64,000 bases of DNA from Clostridiaceae bacterium (GTDB taxonomy: Bacteria; Bacillota; Clostridia; Lachnospirales; Lachnospiraceae), in NCBI GenBank assembly GCA_910575795.1, contig CAJTGE010000001.1, forward strand, positions 224,009-288,008, written 5' to 3'. Made by a program: the position numbers and the translations under genes. This document shows, in pieces, positions 25,362-34,651 of the stretch; position 1 is the stretch's first letter, and each line of letters opens with the position of its first letter. Under the pieces are notes generated by a model, which saw only the letters and a list, made by a program, of their open reading frames with translations, did no database searches and was not told where the DNA came from.

Positions 25362-26912
25362 CTACTCACCGAACCGAAAGCCCCAGTAGCTTCTCTCAAA
25401 GCTTCTGAACGCCACGGCCTCCATCAACTGTTCCCGCCCGATCTCTTCTTTCCCGTCCAGATCCGCAAACGTCCGGGCGGTCTTTAAGATCTTCTCCTGC
25501 CCGCGGATGCTGAAAGGCAGACGCCGGTACACATCCTCCAAAAAAGCCTGATCCGCCTTTGAGAGCGGGCAGAAGCGCTCAATCTGGCGCGCCTTCATCT
25601 GGCCGTTAAAGCGGATGCGCTCTCCCGCAAAACGCTCCTCCTGCCGTTTTCTCGCCTCCATGACGCGCTGCCGCATCACGGCCGAGCTCTCTCCCTTTTC
25701 CCGCCCGCCTGCGCCCACAAACTTCGGTGGAAGCGGAACCTCCACCCCGATATCGATCCGATCCAGAAAAGGCCCGGAGATACGTCCCAGATAACGGCGG
25801 ATCTGCGCCTCACTGCAGCGGCAGCGCCCCAGATCCGGATAAAACCCGCATTTACATGGATTCATGGCCGCCGCAACCAGCGGATCCGCCGGAAATTCCA
25901 CGGCCCGGCTGCTGCGGGACACCACAATCCGCCCTTCCTCCATGGGCTGGCGCAGCAGATCCACAAGCGGCGGCGGAAATTCCGCGAGCTCATCCAGAAA
26001 CAGGATCCCGTGCGTGGCCAGGGAAATCTCCCCCGGCCGGGGATTTCTGCCCCCGCCCGTAAGCGCCGCGGCCGTCGCGCTGTGGTGCGGGCTGCGAAAC
26101 GGCCGCATCCTCACAAGCGGCCTGTCGGCCGTAAGAAGGCCGCATATGCTGTACAGCTTCGACAGCTCCATGCTCTCCTCCAGGGAAAGCGGCGGCAGAA
26201 TTGTCGCGAGCCTCCTCGCCGCCATCGTCTTCCCCGTCCCCGCCGGCCCGATGTAGAGGATATTGTGCTTCCCTGCCACAGCGGCCTCGCTGGCCCGCCG
26301 CACTGTCGCAAGCCCCCGAATCTCGTCAAAATCCATATCAAACTCCGGATCCTCCTCCCCGGGAAACAGCGAATCGTCAAACCAGCTCCCCTTAATGGAC
26401 GCCGGATCCGCTAAAAGCTGGGCCAGCTCCTTTAGGGAACCCGCGCCCACAGCCTCCAGCCCGCGCGCCGCCATGCCCTCCCGTACATTCTCCGCGGGGA
26501 GAAACACCCGCTTGATCCCCAGCTTTGACGCCGCGTAAGCCCTTGGCAGGACGCCCCTGACCGGCTTTATGCTCCCGTCAAGCCCCAGCTCCCCGATAAA
26601 CGCCGAACCGTTTACGCTCTCCGGCGCAATCTGCCCCAGGCAGCACAGCACGCTGACCGCAATCGCCAGATCATACGCCGTGCCCTCCTTGCGCACCCCG
26701 GCCGGGGACAGATTCACCGTAATCTTGCGGGGCGGAAGCCGGAAACCCGAATTTTTAAAGGACGCCCGCACCCGCTCCTGCGCCTCCCGGACCTCCTGCG
26801 CGAGATAACCCACCATAATAAAGCCCGGAAGGCCGTCGCTTATATCCGCCTCCACGGAAACCGGAAACGCCTCCACCCCGCACAGGCCAAATGACATGAT
26901 ATTGCTGAACAA
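25362..26912 (-). CDS. comM: ComM/YifB-family Mg-chelatase-like AAA+ ATPase
   Basis: A 516-aa protein with an N-terminal Lon-protease-like fold (1-165), an AAA+ ATPase (Walker A GPAGTGKTMAARR near 220, Walker B GILFLDELAEF) and a C-terminal Mg-chelatase domain. ComM is a branch-migration helicase in transformation in other bacteria. The start is probably TTG at 26912, which has GGAGG 9 bases upstream; the first ATG five codons on has no ribosome site and would cut the conserved N-terminus. It leads the comM-dprA-topA operon. Confidence 0.93.
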   Translation of the reverse strand: MFSNIMSFGLCGVEAFPVSVEADISDGLPGFIMVGYLAQEVREAQERVRASFKNSGFRLPPRKITVNLSPAGVRKEGTAYDLAIAVSVLCCLGQIAPESVNGSAFIGELGLDGSIKPVRGVLPRAYAASKLGIKRVFLPAENVREGMAARGLEAVGAGSLKELAQLLADPASIKGSWFDDSLFPGEEDPEFDMDFDEIRGLATVRRASEAAVAGKHNILYIGPAGTGKTMAARRLATILPPLSLEESMELSKLYSICGLLTADRPLVRMRPFRSPHHSATAAALTGGGRNPRPGEISLATHGILFLDELAEFPPPLVDLLRQPMEEGRIVVSRSSRAVEFPADPLVAAAMNPCKCGFYPDLGRCRCSEAQIRRYLGRISGPFLDRIDIGVEVPLPPKFVGAGGREKGESSAVMRQRVMEARKRQEERFAGERIRFNGQMKARQIERFCPLSKADQAFLEDVYRRLPFSIRGQEKILKTARTFADLDGKEEIGREQLMEAVAFRSFERSYWGFRFGE

Positions 26913-27313
26913 AAAGATAAACCTCCTTTATATGTAAAAAACATTGCGCTTCCCCATCCGCCGCCGGGCATACCGGAACCGGACATGAACGCGTGTCTCA
27001 AAAGCGTCTTCCCCGCGGAAAAATCCTGTCCATCATCCTGTAAAAATGGGGGAGACAGGTATTAAAATATTGAAATCAATCAGAAAAACAGATATATTCA
27101 GAACATAGACAATAAACGAAATGATTCAGAATAGAATTCTCTTTTATTTTCACAGCAGCACCAGAAATGTGGGAGGAGGAACTGCGCGAAACATCCTTTA
27201 ACAGACCATACAGGTCAGAAACTGTCCAGAAAAATCCTGCGCACGATTCACAAGTTATTTCCAGACAGTTCCTTGTTTCACAACAGCTCCTTGCAGGGGA
27301 AACGAAGATCCAA
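26913..27313. other. gene-free gap between comM and the hydrolase gene
   Basis: It contains an inverted AACTGTC/GACAGTT pair (about 27217-27271) and AT-rich stretches, but no convincing promoter, terminator or reading frame. Confidence 0.4.
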
Positions 27314-28252
27314 TTACCCCATTCCCCCATACCTCTTCCTGATCCACTGCAAAATATGGCGGCACACCTCATCCCGGTTGATCTCATTCAAAAGCTCATG
27401 GCGCGCCCCGGGATAGAGCCTGAGCCTCACGTCCCGCATCCCCAGCCGCTTAAACTCCCTGTAAACGCGCCGCACGCCGCGCCCCTGTTCCCCCACCGGA
27501 TCCAGCGCCCCGGAAAGCAGCAGGATCGGCAGCGTCTTTGGAATCCGCTCAAACTGCTTCTGCTGTTTCAAATCCCACATGACCCGGAAAAAGTCCTCAT
27601 AGGCCCCATTGGAAAACAGAAACTGACAGTACGGATCCGCCTCATAGGCCCGGTTCGCGGCCGTATCCCTCGACAGCCACTGGTGATCCGTCTCCCCCTT
27701 CTCAAACCGCCTGTTATAGCCTCCCAGGACGAGACGGTGCAGCGCTTCATTATAAAAGGCCCGCCCTTCTTTCTTCACGGCCCTTGCTACAATCGTCCGC
27801 GCCGCCATCAGAACAACCGCCGGCTGGCTTCCGGTTCCCATCAGGATCGCGCCGTCCACCGCATCGCCGTGCAGGGTCAGAAATCGCCTCGCAAAAAAGG
27901 AGCCCATGCTGTGTCCCAGCAGAATATGCGGCTTTCCCGGATACTGACGGCCCGCATACTCCGAAACACGCCTTACATCCTCCAGGACATAATACGCCCC
28001 GTTCTCCTCCGCAAACCGGCCAAGCGTTCCCTCGCGCGCCGTCCTCCCGTGCCCCAGATGGTCATGCCCCAGCACCGCGATCCCGGACCGGTTCATGCGT
28101 TTTGCAAAATATCCGTACCGCCCGATGTGCTCAATCATGCCGTGGGAAATCTGCACCACCGCCCGCGCCTCGCCCTCCGCCGGCCACTGAATGCCGTGAA
28201 TCCGGCTTTGCCCGTCGCTGGAGGGGATATAAAAATCGAAACTGCTGCTCAT
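27314..28252 (-). CDS. alpha/beta hydrolase, monoacylglycerol lipase-like
   Basis: A 312-aa cytoplasmic hydrolase of the YtpA/monoglyceride lipase group. The nucleophile Ser is in LLGHSMGSFFARR (about residue 114), the acid in LSGALDPVG and the His in GARHELLNE; the oxyanion strand is QISHGMIEHIGRY. It probably splits lysophospholipid or monoacylglycerol esters. The start at 28252 (MSSSFDF) is preceded by AAGGA; a Met nine codons earlier is possible but has a weaker context. It stands alone on its transcript. Confidence 0.88.
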   Translation of the reverse strand: MSSSFDFYIPSSDGQSRIHGIQWPAEGEARAVVQISHGMIEHIGRYGYFAKRMNRSGIAVLGHDHLGHGRTAREGTLGRFAEENGAYYVLEDVRRVSEYAGRQYPGKPHILLGHSMGSFFARRFLTLHGDAVDGAILMGTGSQPAVVLMAARTIVARAVKKEGRAFYNEALHRLVLGGYNRRFEKGETDHQWLSRDTAANRAYEADPYCQFLFSNGAYEDFFRVMWDLKQQKQFERIPKTLPILLLSGALDPVGEQGRGVRRVYREFKRLGMRDVRLRLYPGARHELLNEINRDEVCRHILQWIRKRYGGMG

Positions 28253-28584
28253 ATGTCCTTCATCTCCTTGTATCTTCACAGAATAATCTGCCTGCGCTAC
28301 TAACAGTCTGCCCTGTTTGCCGCCATTCCATGTAACGCTTCAGGCAGACAGAACAGTTCCTTAGCCAACACCCCCGCTGCAGGCAGCATGACATCATACT
28401 TGCAGCGCTGCGGAGCAGCGACGTACGCAACCCTTGCGCCAACTAAAAATACTGCTTTCCTGTTGTATTTGTACATTGCGGAAACCTTCCGGAAACAGAA
28501 ACAGAGTACGCCCGATCATTTAGAAACGAAATTAATTCTATGTTTTTATTATAATAGGATTATCCCGAAATTTCAACCAGAATC
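28253..28584. other. gap holding a degenerate repeat copy
   Basis: Bases 28369-28440 (CCCCGCTGCA, CAGCGCTGC, GAGCAGCG in order) resemble 46296-46350, the left part of the repeat near the chemoreceptor gene. The rest turns AT-rich toward the next gene. Confidence 0.4.
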
Positions 28585-29097
28585 TCAAAAAATCTTATCG
28601 ATTTTATATTCATCATCAATAAGCACATAATTTACATTATATTTTATAGCAAGTTTTAAAAACTGCGCATTATCTTCTAAAGCACGCTCCATAGTATACC
28701 GCTCATCGCTTAATCGGTTTTCTACTGCGCTTGCATATTTTTTTATATCGGCAAAATGTTTTTTTATATAATTCCCGCTCATCACAAGACAGTAACACTT
28801 AATATATTCAAGATATTTCTTTTCAAAGTCTTTTGTCCAGTCAAAAGGAATATAACATCCTTCAATGATAAGATTTTGTTTGTTCTCTATGGCTGTTTTT
28901 ATTATTTCACGAATAATCGGCCATAAATAATCTGTAAGTTCATCATCTTCTTCCGGGGTAAGTCTGGTGTAACCGCTGCGAATTAAACCCATTTTCAAAT
29001 GGTCTATTGATAAATAGGGGTATTTATATTTTTCAAGCAGTTTTTGGGCAAGCACAGTTTTTCCTGTGTGCGATGCTCCTGTTATCAAAACAATCAT
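28585..29097 (-). CDS. P-loop kinase-like ATPase (AT-rich, probably acquired)
   Basis: A 170-aa protein starting MIVLITGASHTGKTVLA; Walker A is GASHTGKT (7-14). A DHLKMGL segment and IIEGCYIPFDW recall adenylate-kinase-like, 2-phosphoglycerate-kinase-like or zeta-toxin-like proteins, which phosphorylate small molecules. It is much more AT-rich than its neighbours, which suggests recent transfer. The start at 29097 has GGAG 13 bases upstream, a poor spacing. No antitoxin-like gene lies beside it. The substrate is unknown. Confidence 0.75.
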   Translation of the reverse strand: MIVLITGASHTGKTVLAQKLLEKYKYPYLSIDHLKMGLIRSGYTRLTPEEDDELTDYLWPIIREIIKTAIENKQNLIIEGCYIPFDWTKDFEKKYLEYIKCYCLVMSGNYIKKHFADIKKYASAVENRLSDERYTMERALEDNAQFLKLAIKYNVNYVLIDDEYKIDKIF

Positions 29098-29228
29098 ATT
29101 ATTTTCAAATCTCCAGCTTATCTTTTCGCTTTTCCTATTGTACCACAATTCCTAAATATGGAAACAGCGAGTTTTCCGGGTTGATTTCCTGCCTTATGGA
29201 TACTCGGCGCACATTGTATATGATATGC

Positions 29229-29265
29229 AAAAACAGACGCCGCAGCCTCGCAACCGCGGCATCTG
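29229..29265 (-). terminator. PFOR terminator
   Basis: CAGACGCCGC pairs with GCGGCATCTG; read on the minus strand it ends in TTTTT, about 70 bases after the stop. Confidence 0.65.
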
Positions 29266-29336
29266 CTCCTGCCGTTCATACTACAAAGATCTCATAACCG
29301 TTCCGCTAACCCCTGAACGGCCGCCTTATAGACTAC

Positions 29337-32300
29337 TTATTCATTCCCATACAGAGTAACCAGCTTGTTGAGATAAGCAAATCTCTCCTTTGCCGCTTCC
29401 TCATTCTTCGCAAACAGCTCGTTCGCCCGCTCCGGGTTCTTGAGCGCCAGAGATGCGTAGCGCACCTCGCCCTTTAAGAACGCCTGGTAGTCGCCGGTCG
29501 GCGCCTTGCTGTCCAGAGTAAACTTCTTCTCCGCAGCCGGATTGAAGCGGAAGTTATGCCAGTAACCGCACTCTACCGCCAGCTTCTCCTCGGTCTGGGC
29601 CTTGTCCATACCCTTCTTGATTCCGTGATTGATACACGGAGCGTAAGCGATGATCAGGGACGGACCCGGATACGCCTCAGCCTCAGCCAGAGCCTTTACA
29701 GTCTGCGCATAGTCTGCGCCCATGGAGATCTGCGCCACATACACATAGCCGTAGCTCATGGCGATGGAAGCCATATCCTTCTTCTTCACATCCTTACCGC
29801 CGGCCGCGAACTGCGCCACTGCGCCGGTCGGCGTGGACTTGGAGGACTGTCCGCCTGTGTTGGAGTAAACCTCCGTGTCATAAACCATGATATTGATGTC
29901 CTTGCCGGACGCCAGCACATGGTCAACACCGCCGAAGCCGATGTCATAAGCCCATCCGTCGCCGCCGAATATCCACTGGGATTTCTTGGCCAGGAAGTCC
30001 TTATTCTTCACGATCTCCTTGCATACCGGGCAGTCGATGCCGTCGAGAGCGGCGACCAGCTTGTCCGTGGCAGCGCCGTTGAGAGCGCCGATGCCGAAGG
30101 TATCCAGCCACTCCTTGCAGGCCGCCTTCACCTCTGCGCCTGATTCGGAAGCCGCAGCCACCTCCTCAACCTTCTTCTTTAAGCCGTCGCGGATCGCGTT
30201 CTGAGCCAGCAGCATGCCGTAGCCGAACTCTGCGTTGTCCTCGAACAGGGAGTTATCCCAGGCCGGGCCCTTGCCCTCTTTGTTTACCGTATACGGAGTG
30301 GACGGCGAGGAGTTGCCCCAGATAGAGGAACAGCCTGTCGCATTGGCGATATACATCCTGTCGCCGAAGAGCTGTGTGATCAGCTTTGCGTACGGAGTCT
30401 CGCCGCAGCCTGCGCATGCGCCGGAGAACTCAAGAAGCGGCTGCTTGAACTGGCTTCCCTTTACCGTCGTCTCTTTGAATTTATCGATTACATCCTGCTT
30501 GAGCGGCAGGGTCTGGCCGTAATCAAAGCCCTTCTGCGCGTCGAGATTCTTCGCCAGGCTCTGCATGGTAAGCGCCTTCTCACCCTTCTTGCCCGGGCAG
30601 ACATTTGCACAGGAACCGCAGCCCGTGCAGTCAAGGGCGGAAATGGTCATGGCAAACTTATACTCCGGCATACCGGTCATGGGCAGAACCTTCTGTGTCT
30701 CCGGAGCCGCGCCGGCCTCTGCCTCCGTCATGGCAATCGGGCGGATAACCGCGTGCGGACAAACATAGGAACAGAAGTTACACTGGATACAATTGTCCGG
30801 ATTCCATACGGGAACGTTTACGGCGATGCCGCGCTTCTCGTATGCAGAGGAGCCGGACGGCGTGGTTCCGTCCACGTAATCCTTAAATGCAGATACAGGC
30901 AGGTTGTCGCCCTCCTGCGCGTTCACAGCAGCCTGAATGGTGTTGACGAACTTCACAACGTCCGCTCTGCCCTCGGATGCATGCGTCATCTCAAGGCCCT
31001 CGTCCGCCGCGTTCTTCCAGCTCTCCGGAATCTGAATCTCCACCACGTTCTGAGCGCCTGCGTCGATAGCGGCCCAGTTCTTCTTAACCACATCCTCGCC
31101 CTTGCGGCCGTATGTCGCCTGAGCAGCGGCCTTCATGAGCTCAATCGCCCTCTCCTCCGGGATAATGGCAGCCAGCTTAAAGAATGCGGACTGAAGAATG
31201 GTGTTGATACGTGTCGGGCCCATGCCGGTCTCAATACCAAGCTTCACACCGTCGATGGTGTAGAATTTGATGCTGTGATCCGCCATGAACTTCTTTACCT
31301 GTCCCGGTAAATGCTCTTCCAGCTCCTCCATGCCCCACGGGCAGTTTAAGAGGAAGGTTCCGCCGTCCACCAGCTCCTGCGCCATGTTGTACTTGCGGAT
31401 ATAAGCCGGGTTGTGACAGGCCACGAAATTGGCCTTGCGGATTAAATACGTGGACTTAATCGGCTTGTGGCCAAAACGTAAGTGGGACATCGTCACACCG
31501 CCGGACTTCTTGGAATCATAGTCAAAATACGCCTGCGCGTACATGTCCGTATTGTCGCCGATGATCTTGATGGAGTTCTTGTTCGCGCCTACCGTGCCGT
31601 CCGCGCCGAGCCCCCAGAACTTACAGTTTACGGTCCCCTCCGGAGTGGTAACGAGCGGAGCGCCAAGCGTAAGGGAAAGGTTGGTCACATCATCCACGAT
31701 ACCGATGGTGAACTGCTTCTTCTCGGTGTTGTCAAATACGGCAACCACCTGGGCCGGCGTGGTGTCCTTGGAACCAAGGCCGTAACGTCCGGTGAAGATC
31801 GGAGTCTGATCAAACTTCGTGCCCTTTAAGGCGGCAACCACGTCAAGATACAGCGGCTCGCCGAGAGAGCCTGGCTCTTTGGTCCTGTCTAATACGGAAA
31901 TCTGCTTTACGCTGTCCGGAATCGCGTCAACCAGCGCGCCCGCCACGAACGGCCTGTACAGACGAACCTTTACAACGCCGACCTTTCTTCCCTGTGCAAC
32001 CAGGTAGTCGATCGTCTCCTCGATCGTGTCGTTGATGGAACCCATGGCAATGATTACGTGCTCCGCATCCGGCGCGCCGTAATAGTTGAACAGCTTATAA
32101 TTCGTGCCGATCTTTTCATTAACCTTGTCCATATACTCCTGGACAATCGCCGGAAGAGCATCGTAGTACGGATTGCACGCCTCTCTTACCTGGAAGAAGA
32201 TATCCGGGTTCTGAGCGGAACCTCTCTGGCAGGGATGGTTCGGATTGAGCGCGTTCTTGCGGAAAGCGTCGATCGCGTCCATATCAGCCATGTCCTTCAG

Positions 32301-32870
32301 ATCCTCGTAATCCCAGGTCTCAATCTTCTGAATCTCGTGGGAAGTACGGAAACCGTCAAAGAAGTTGATAAACGGCACCTTGCCCTTGATCGCCGCCAGA
32401 TGGGCAACCGGCGTTAAGTCCATAACCTCCTGAACGCTGGATTCACAGAGCATCGCGCAGCCGGTCTGACGGCATGCATAGATGTCGGAATGATCGCCGA
32501 AAATGGACAGCGCATGGCTTGCCAGGGCGCGCGCGGATACGTTGAATACGCCCGGAAGCTGCTCGCCCGCAATCTTGTATAAGTTCGGGATCATCAGCAG
32601 AAGACCCTGGGAAGCGGTGTAGGTCGTGGTCAGAGCGCCTGCCGCCAGAGAGCCGTGTACAGCGCCCGCCGCGCCTGCCTCAGACTGCATCTCCGTGATC
32701 TGAACCGTGTGGCCGAACATATTGGTTCTTCCGTCTGTCGCCCATTCGTCTGTGGCCTCTGCCATAGGAGAAGATGGGGTGATCGGATAGATCGCAGCCA
32801 CGTCGGTAAATGCATATGAAGCATGCGCCGCGGCATGGTTTCCATCCATGGTTTTCATCTTTCTTGCCAT
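29337..32870 (-). CDS. nifJ: pyruvate:ferredoxin (flavodoxin) oxidoreductase
   Basis: A 1177-aa single-chain PFOR that turns pyruvate and CoA into acetyl-CoA, CO2 and reduced ferredoxin. Domains in order: pyruvate-binding N-terminal part (YPITPSSPMAE), domain II, gamma domain (GRYGLGSKDTTP), EKR region, two 4Fe-4S motifs (CIQCNFCSYVCP, CTGCGSCANVCP), and the thiamine-diphosphate domain (GGDGWAYDIGFGG with NTGGQSSKSTPTGA), plus an extra cluster Cys in CAGCGETPY. The length is normal. GGAGG is 11 bases before the ATG; the promoter is at 32942. It is transcribed alone, as usual for this central fermentation enzyme. Confidence 0.98.
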   Translation of the reverse strand: MARKMKTMDGNHAAAHASYAFTDVAAIYPITPSSPMAEATDEWATDGRTNMFGHTVQITEMQSEAGAAGAVHGSLAAGALTTTYTASQGLLLMIPNLYKIAGEQLPGVFNVSARALASHALSIFGDHSDIYACRQTGCAMLCESSVQEVMDLTPVAHLAAIKGKVPFINFFDGFRTSHEIQKIETWDYEDLKDMADMDAIDAFRKNALNPNHPCQRGSAQNPDIFFQVREACNPYYDALPAIVQEYMDKVNEKIGTNYKLFNYYGAPDAEHVIIAMGSINDTIEETIDYLVAQGRKVGVVKVRLYRPFVAGALVDAIPDSVKQISVLDRTKEPGSLGEPLYLDVVAALKGTKFDQTPIFTGRYGLGSKDTTPAQVVAVFDNTEKKQFTIGIVDDVTNLSLTLGAPLVTTPEGTVNCKFWGLGADGTVGANKNSIKIIGDNTDMYAQAYFDYDSKKSGGVTMSHLRFGHKPIKSTYLIRKANFVACHNPAYIRKYNMAQELVDGGTFLLNCPWGMEELEEHLPGQVKKFMADHSIKFYTIDGVKLGIETGMGPTRINTILQSAFFKLAAIIPEERAIELMKAAAQATYGRKGEDVVKKNWAAIDAGAQNVVEIQIPESWKNAADEGLEMTHASEGRADVVKFVNTIQAAVNAQEGDNLPVSAFKDYVDGTTPSGSSAYEKRGIAVNVPVWNPDNCIQCNFCSYVCPHAVIRPIAMTEAEAGAAPETQKVLPMTGMPEYKFAMTISALDCTGCGSCANVCPGKKGEKALTMQSLAKNLDAQKGFDYGQTLPLKQDVIDKFKETTVKGSQFKQPLLEFSGACAGCGETPYAKLITQLFGDRMYIANATGCSSIWGNSSPSTPYTVNKEGKGPAWDNSLFEDNAEFGYGMLLAQNAIRDGLKKKVEEVAAASESGAEVKAACKEWLDTFGIGALNGAATDKLVAALDGIDCPVCKEIVKNKDFLAKKSQWIFGGDGWAYDIGFGGVDHVLASGKDINIMVYDTEVYSNTGGQSSKSTPTGAVAQFAAGGKDVKKKDMASIAMSYGYVYVAQISMGADYAQTVKALAEAEAYPGPSLIIAYAPCINHGIKKGMDKAQTEEKLAVECGYWHNFRFNPAAEKKFTLDSKAPTGDYQAFLKGEVRYASLALKNPERANELFAKNEEAAKERFAYLNKLVTLYGNE

Positions 32871-32941
32871 AGTGCTATATTCCTCCTACTCGATAGTGAA
32901 TGTATAAGTAACTTCCCCTCTGTGGAAATTTACCTGATAAT

Positions 32942-32969
32942 ATTATAACAACTTTTTGTTAAAATGCAA
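32942..32969 (-). promoter_or_regulatory. PFOR promoter
   Basis: Minus-strand TTGCAT (32964-32969), 16 bp, TATAAT (32942-32947), about 70 bases before the start codon. Confidence 0.7.
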
Positions 32970-32992
32970 ACGAATTTGCCCGGTTCTGCGTA

Positions 32993-33331
32993 TTATTTTA
33001 GAAACAAACGCCGTCTGTCCCCGCTTCTTGCCCGTTTGCCTGCCATCAGCGACAGATCCTGAAGCTTCCTGCCGAATTCATCCTCCCTGGCTATATAAAG
33101 CAGATCCCTGTCCATCTCATTCATCACATGCAGGACCGACGCATAGATTCCAATCGCCACAGAAGGCGATCCCTTTTCCACAGAGCACATCGTCGTCCTG
33201 CTGATTCCCGCCTGCCTGGCCACAGCCTCCGCCGACAGCCCGCGCCGCAGCCTCGCCAGCTTAATCTGCTCTCCCATCTTCTCCAGAATATCCTTTGTCT
33301 GCGGCAGAATGGCCGTTGATTTTTTTCCCAT
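32993..33331 (-). CDS. HipB-like XRE-family regulator
   Basis: A 112-aa DNA-binding protein with an XRE helix-turn-helix (MGEQIKLARLRRGLSAEAVA to GISRTTMCSVEKG, about 19-60) and the DEFGRKLQD-type tail seen in regulators that sit before hipA. No hipA is present: the next gene on that strand is PFOR. GGGGGG lies 8 bases before the ATG. An 18-bp palindrome (33376-33393) lies 45 bases upstream and may be its operator, repeated at 33650-33667. Confidence 0.82.
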   Translation of the reverse strand: MGKKSTAILPQTKDILEKMGEQIKLARLRRGLSAEAVARQAGISRTTMCSVEKGSPSVAIGIYASVLHVMNEMDRDLLYIAREDEFGRKLQDLSLMAGKRARSGDRRRLFLK

Positions 33332-33375
33332 GATATTATCCCCCCTTTATTTTCCCTGCGCCCGGCGTATCTGTC

Positions 33376-33393
33376 ACATAATGCGGATTATGT
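33376..33393. promoter_or_regulatory. 18-bp inverted site, left copy
   Basis: ACATAATGCGGATTATGT: 7-bp arms around GCGG. It is an exact reverse complement of the site at 33650-33667; the match runs 3 more bases (CGC) inward. It is either a HipB-type operator or one end of an invertible segment. Confidence 0.7.
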
Positions 33394-33570
33394 CGCCGCG
33401 CAGGCCCCCGTTTCCCAGTCACTCTCTCCCCAGGGGGAGAAAAAGCCGCCCGCATGCCTCTGATCCGCCCCCATGAAACTCATAACCGCGCCAAAATAAG
33501 CCGATGTAAAACCACCTTTTACACCAGCTTTTATTTTCGCGCTCTTTTTTATCAGAGCATTTTCAGACAC
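33388..33570 (-). CDS. possible 60-aa small protein
   Basis: An open frame from a GTG at 33570, with KKSAKIKAGVKGG and a hydrophobic FTSAYFGAVMSFMGA stretch. The ribosome site is poor (GGGGC) and nothing is recognised. It ends inside the left inverted site. It lies wholly inside the segment flanked by the two 18-bp sites; it may be only a chance frame. Confidence 0.25.
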   Translation of the reverse strand: MSENALIKKSAKIKAGVKGGFTSAYFGAVMSFMGADQRHAGGFFSPWGESDWETGACAAT

Positions 33571-33610
33571 GCCCCGGCGCCGTTTGACTTTTTAAATATA
33601 GTTATGTATA

Positions 33611-33616
33611 ATTATA
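33611..33616 (-). promoter_or_regulatory. -10-like box inside the flanked segment
   Basis: TATAAT on the minus strand in an AT-rich patch, pointing toward the HipB-like gene; no good -35 is seen. Confidence 0.35.
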
Positions 33617-33649
33617 TCATCTTTTAAACGCAAAGCGCCCGCGGCCGCG

Positions 33650-33667
33650 ACATAATCCGCATTATGT
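33650..33667. promoter_or_regulatory. 18-bp inverted site, right copy
   Basis: ACATAATCCGCATTATGT, the exact reverse complement of 33376-33393, 256 bases from it and 41 bases from the recombinase stop. Confidence 0.7.
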
Positions 33668-33708
33668 CCCCCATATCCTGACAGATCCGCCCCCATCTCT
33701 TTCCCGTC

Positions 33709-34548
33709 TCAAATCACAAGCTGCAGCCGCTCAATCAGCCGTTTATGCTCCATCTCTGTAGTCATGACATAGATACGCGTCGTATTGATGCTGCTGTGCC
33801 CCAGGATATCCGCCAGCTTTACGATGTCCTTTCCCATGCCGTAAAAGGTACGCGCAAACAGCTTCCTCAAATTATGCGGAAACACCTTGCTGGCCTTTAC
33901 CCCCGCCTTCCCGCAGATCCGTTTCATCTCCGCCCAGATACGGCTGCGGTTTAAGGGCTTTCCGCTTTTCGCCCTGAAAATCACCCCGCAGCGTATCCCC
34001 TGTTTCCTGGAAAATGCCAGCAAAAGCTTTCTCAGCTTTCCCGGTATGAGAATGACGCGTGTTTTATTTTTGCAGGAAACCGTAACCGCTCCCTGGCGCA
34101 CGGATTCCACGGTGAAATACTTAAGCTCCGACACCCGTATCCCTGTCCCGCAGATCGTCTGCAGCAGCAGGCACAGACGCGGCCGGGCTCGGGAGGCCTC
34201 CACAAGGCGCAGATATTCCGCTTTTTTCAGTTCCCTGTCTCCGGCAGTATAAATCTGGCGCTGTATCTTTATATTCTTCACCCTGCAGTCCCCGCGTCCC
34301 AGATAAGTAAGAAGGCTGTTGACCGATGACAGCATGGAGTTAATACTCCCCGCCTTATATCCCTGCTCCAAAAGCCGTCCCTTATACTCCATCACTGCCT
34401 CCCTGGCAATCGCCCTGCCGCCCAGGAAAGCGGCAAATCTGCGCGCATCCCGGAGGTATTTGTCAATTGTAGCCGCACTTTTTTCTTCATTTGCCAAATG
34501 TAACTGATACTGGAGCATTATTTCTTCTGTCAATGTCCTCTGAGCCAT
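33709..34548 (-). CDS. tyrosine recombinase (XerC/D-like)
   Basis: A 279-aa site-specific recombinase. The N-terminal SAM-like core-binding domain is 1-95; the catalytic domain has Arg138 (GTGIRVSELK), a Lys near 162, His225-x-x-Arg228 (FPHNLRKLF, with Lys where His is commoner), His251 (ILGHSSINTT) and nucleophile Tyr260. GGAGG lies 7 bases before the ATG at 34548. No phage or conjugation genes adjoin it, so it may act on a local site such as the inverted pair at 33376/33650. It could also be an orphan Xer protein. Confidence 0.9.
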   Translation of the reverse strand: MAQRTLTEEIMLQYQLHLANEEKSAATIDKYLRDARRFAAFLGGRAIAREAVMEYKGRLLEQGYKAGSINSMLSSVNSLLTYLGRGDCRVKNIKIQRQIYTAGDRELKKAEYLRLVEASRARPRLCLLLQTICGTGIRVSELKYFTVESVRQGAVTVSCKNKTRVILIPGKLRKLLLAFSRKQGIRCGVIFRAKSGKPLNRSRIWAEMKRICGKAGVKASKVFPHNLRKLFARTFYGMGKDIVKLADILGHSSINTTRIYVMTTEMEHKRLIERLQLVI

Positions 34549-34651
34549 GCTGAATCCTCCATTCGTAGCAAATCTGTACTCCCAAAATCCCGGCGCGCCG
34601 GAGCGTGCCTGAGACATGCATTCTGCCGGATGCGCCTGAATCAACGCACGT

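Noticed and set aside
27167..28303. 378-codon frame opposite the alpha/beta hydrolase
   Set aside because: His/Pro/Arg-rich shadow without ribosome site; the hydrolase has a full catalytic triad.
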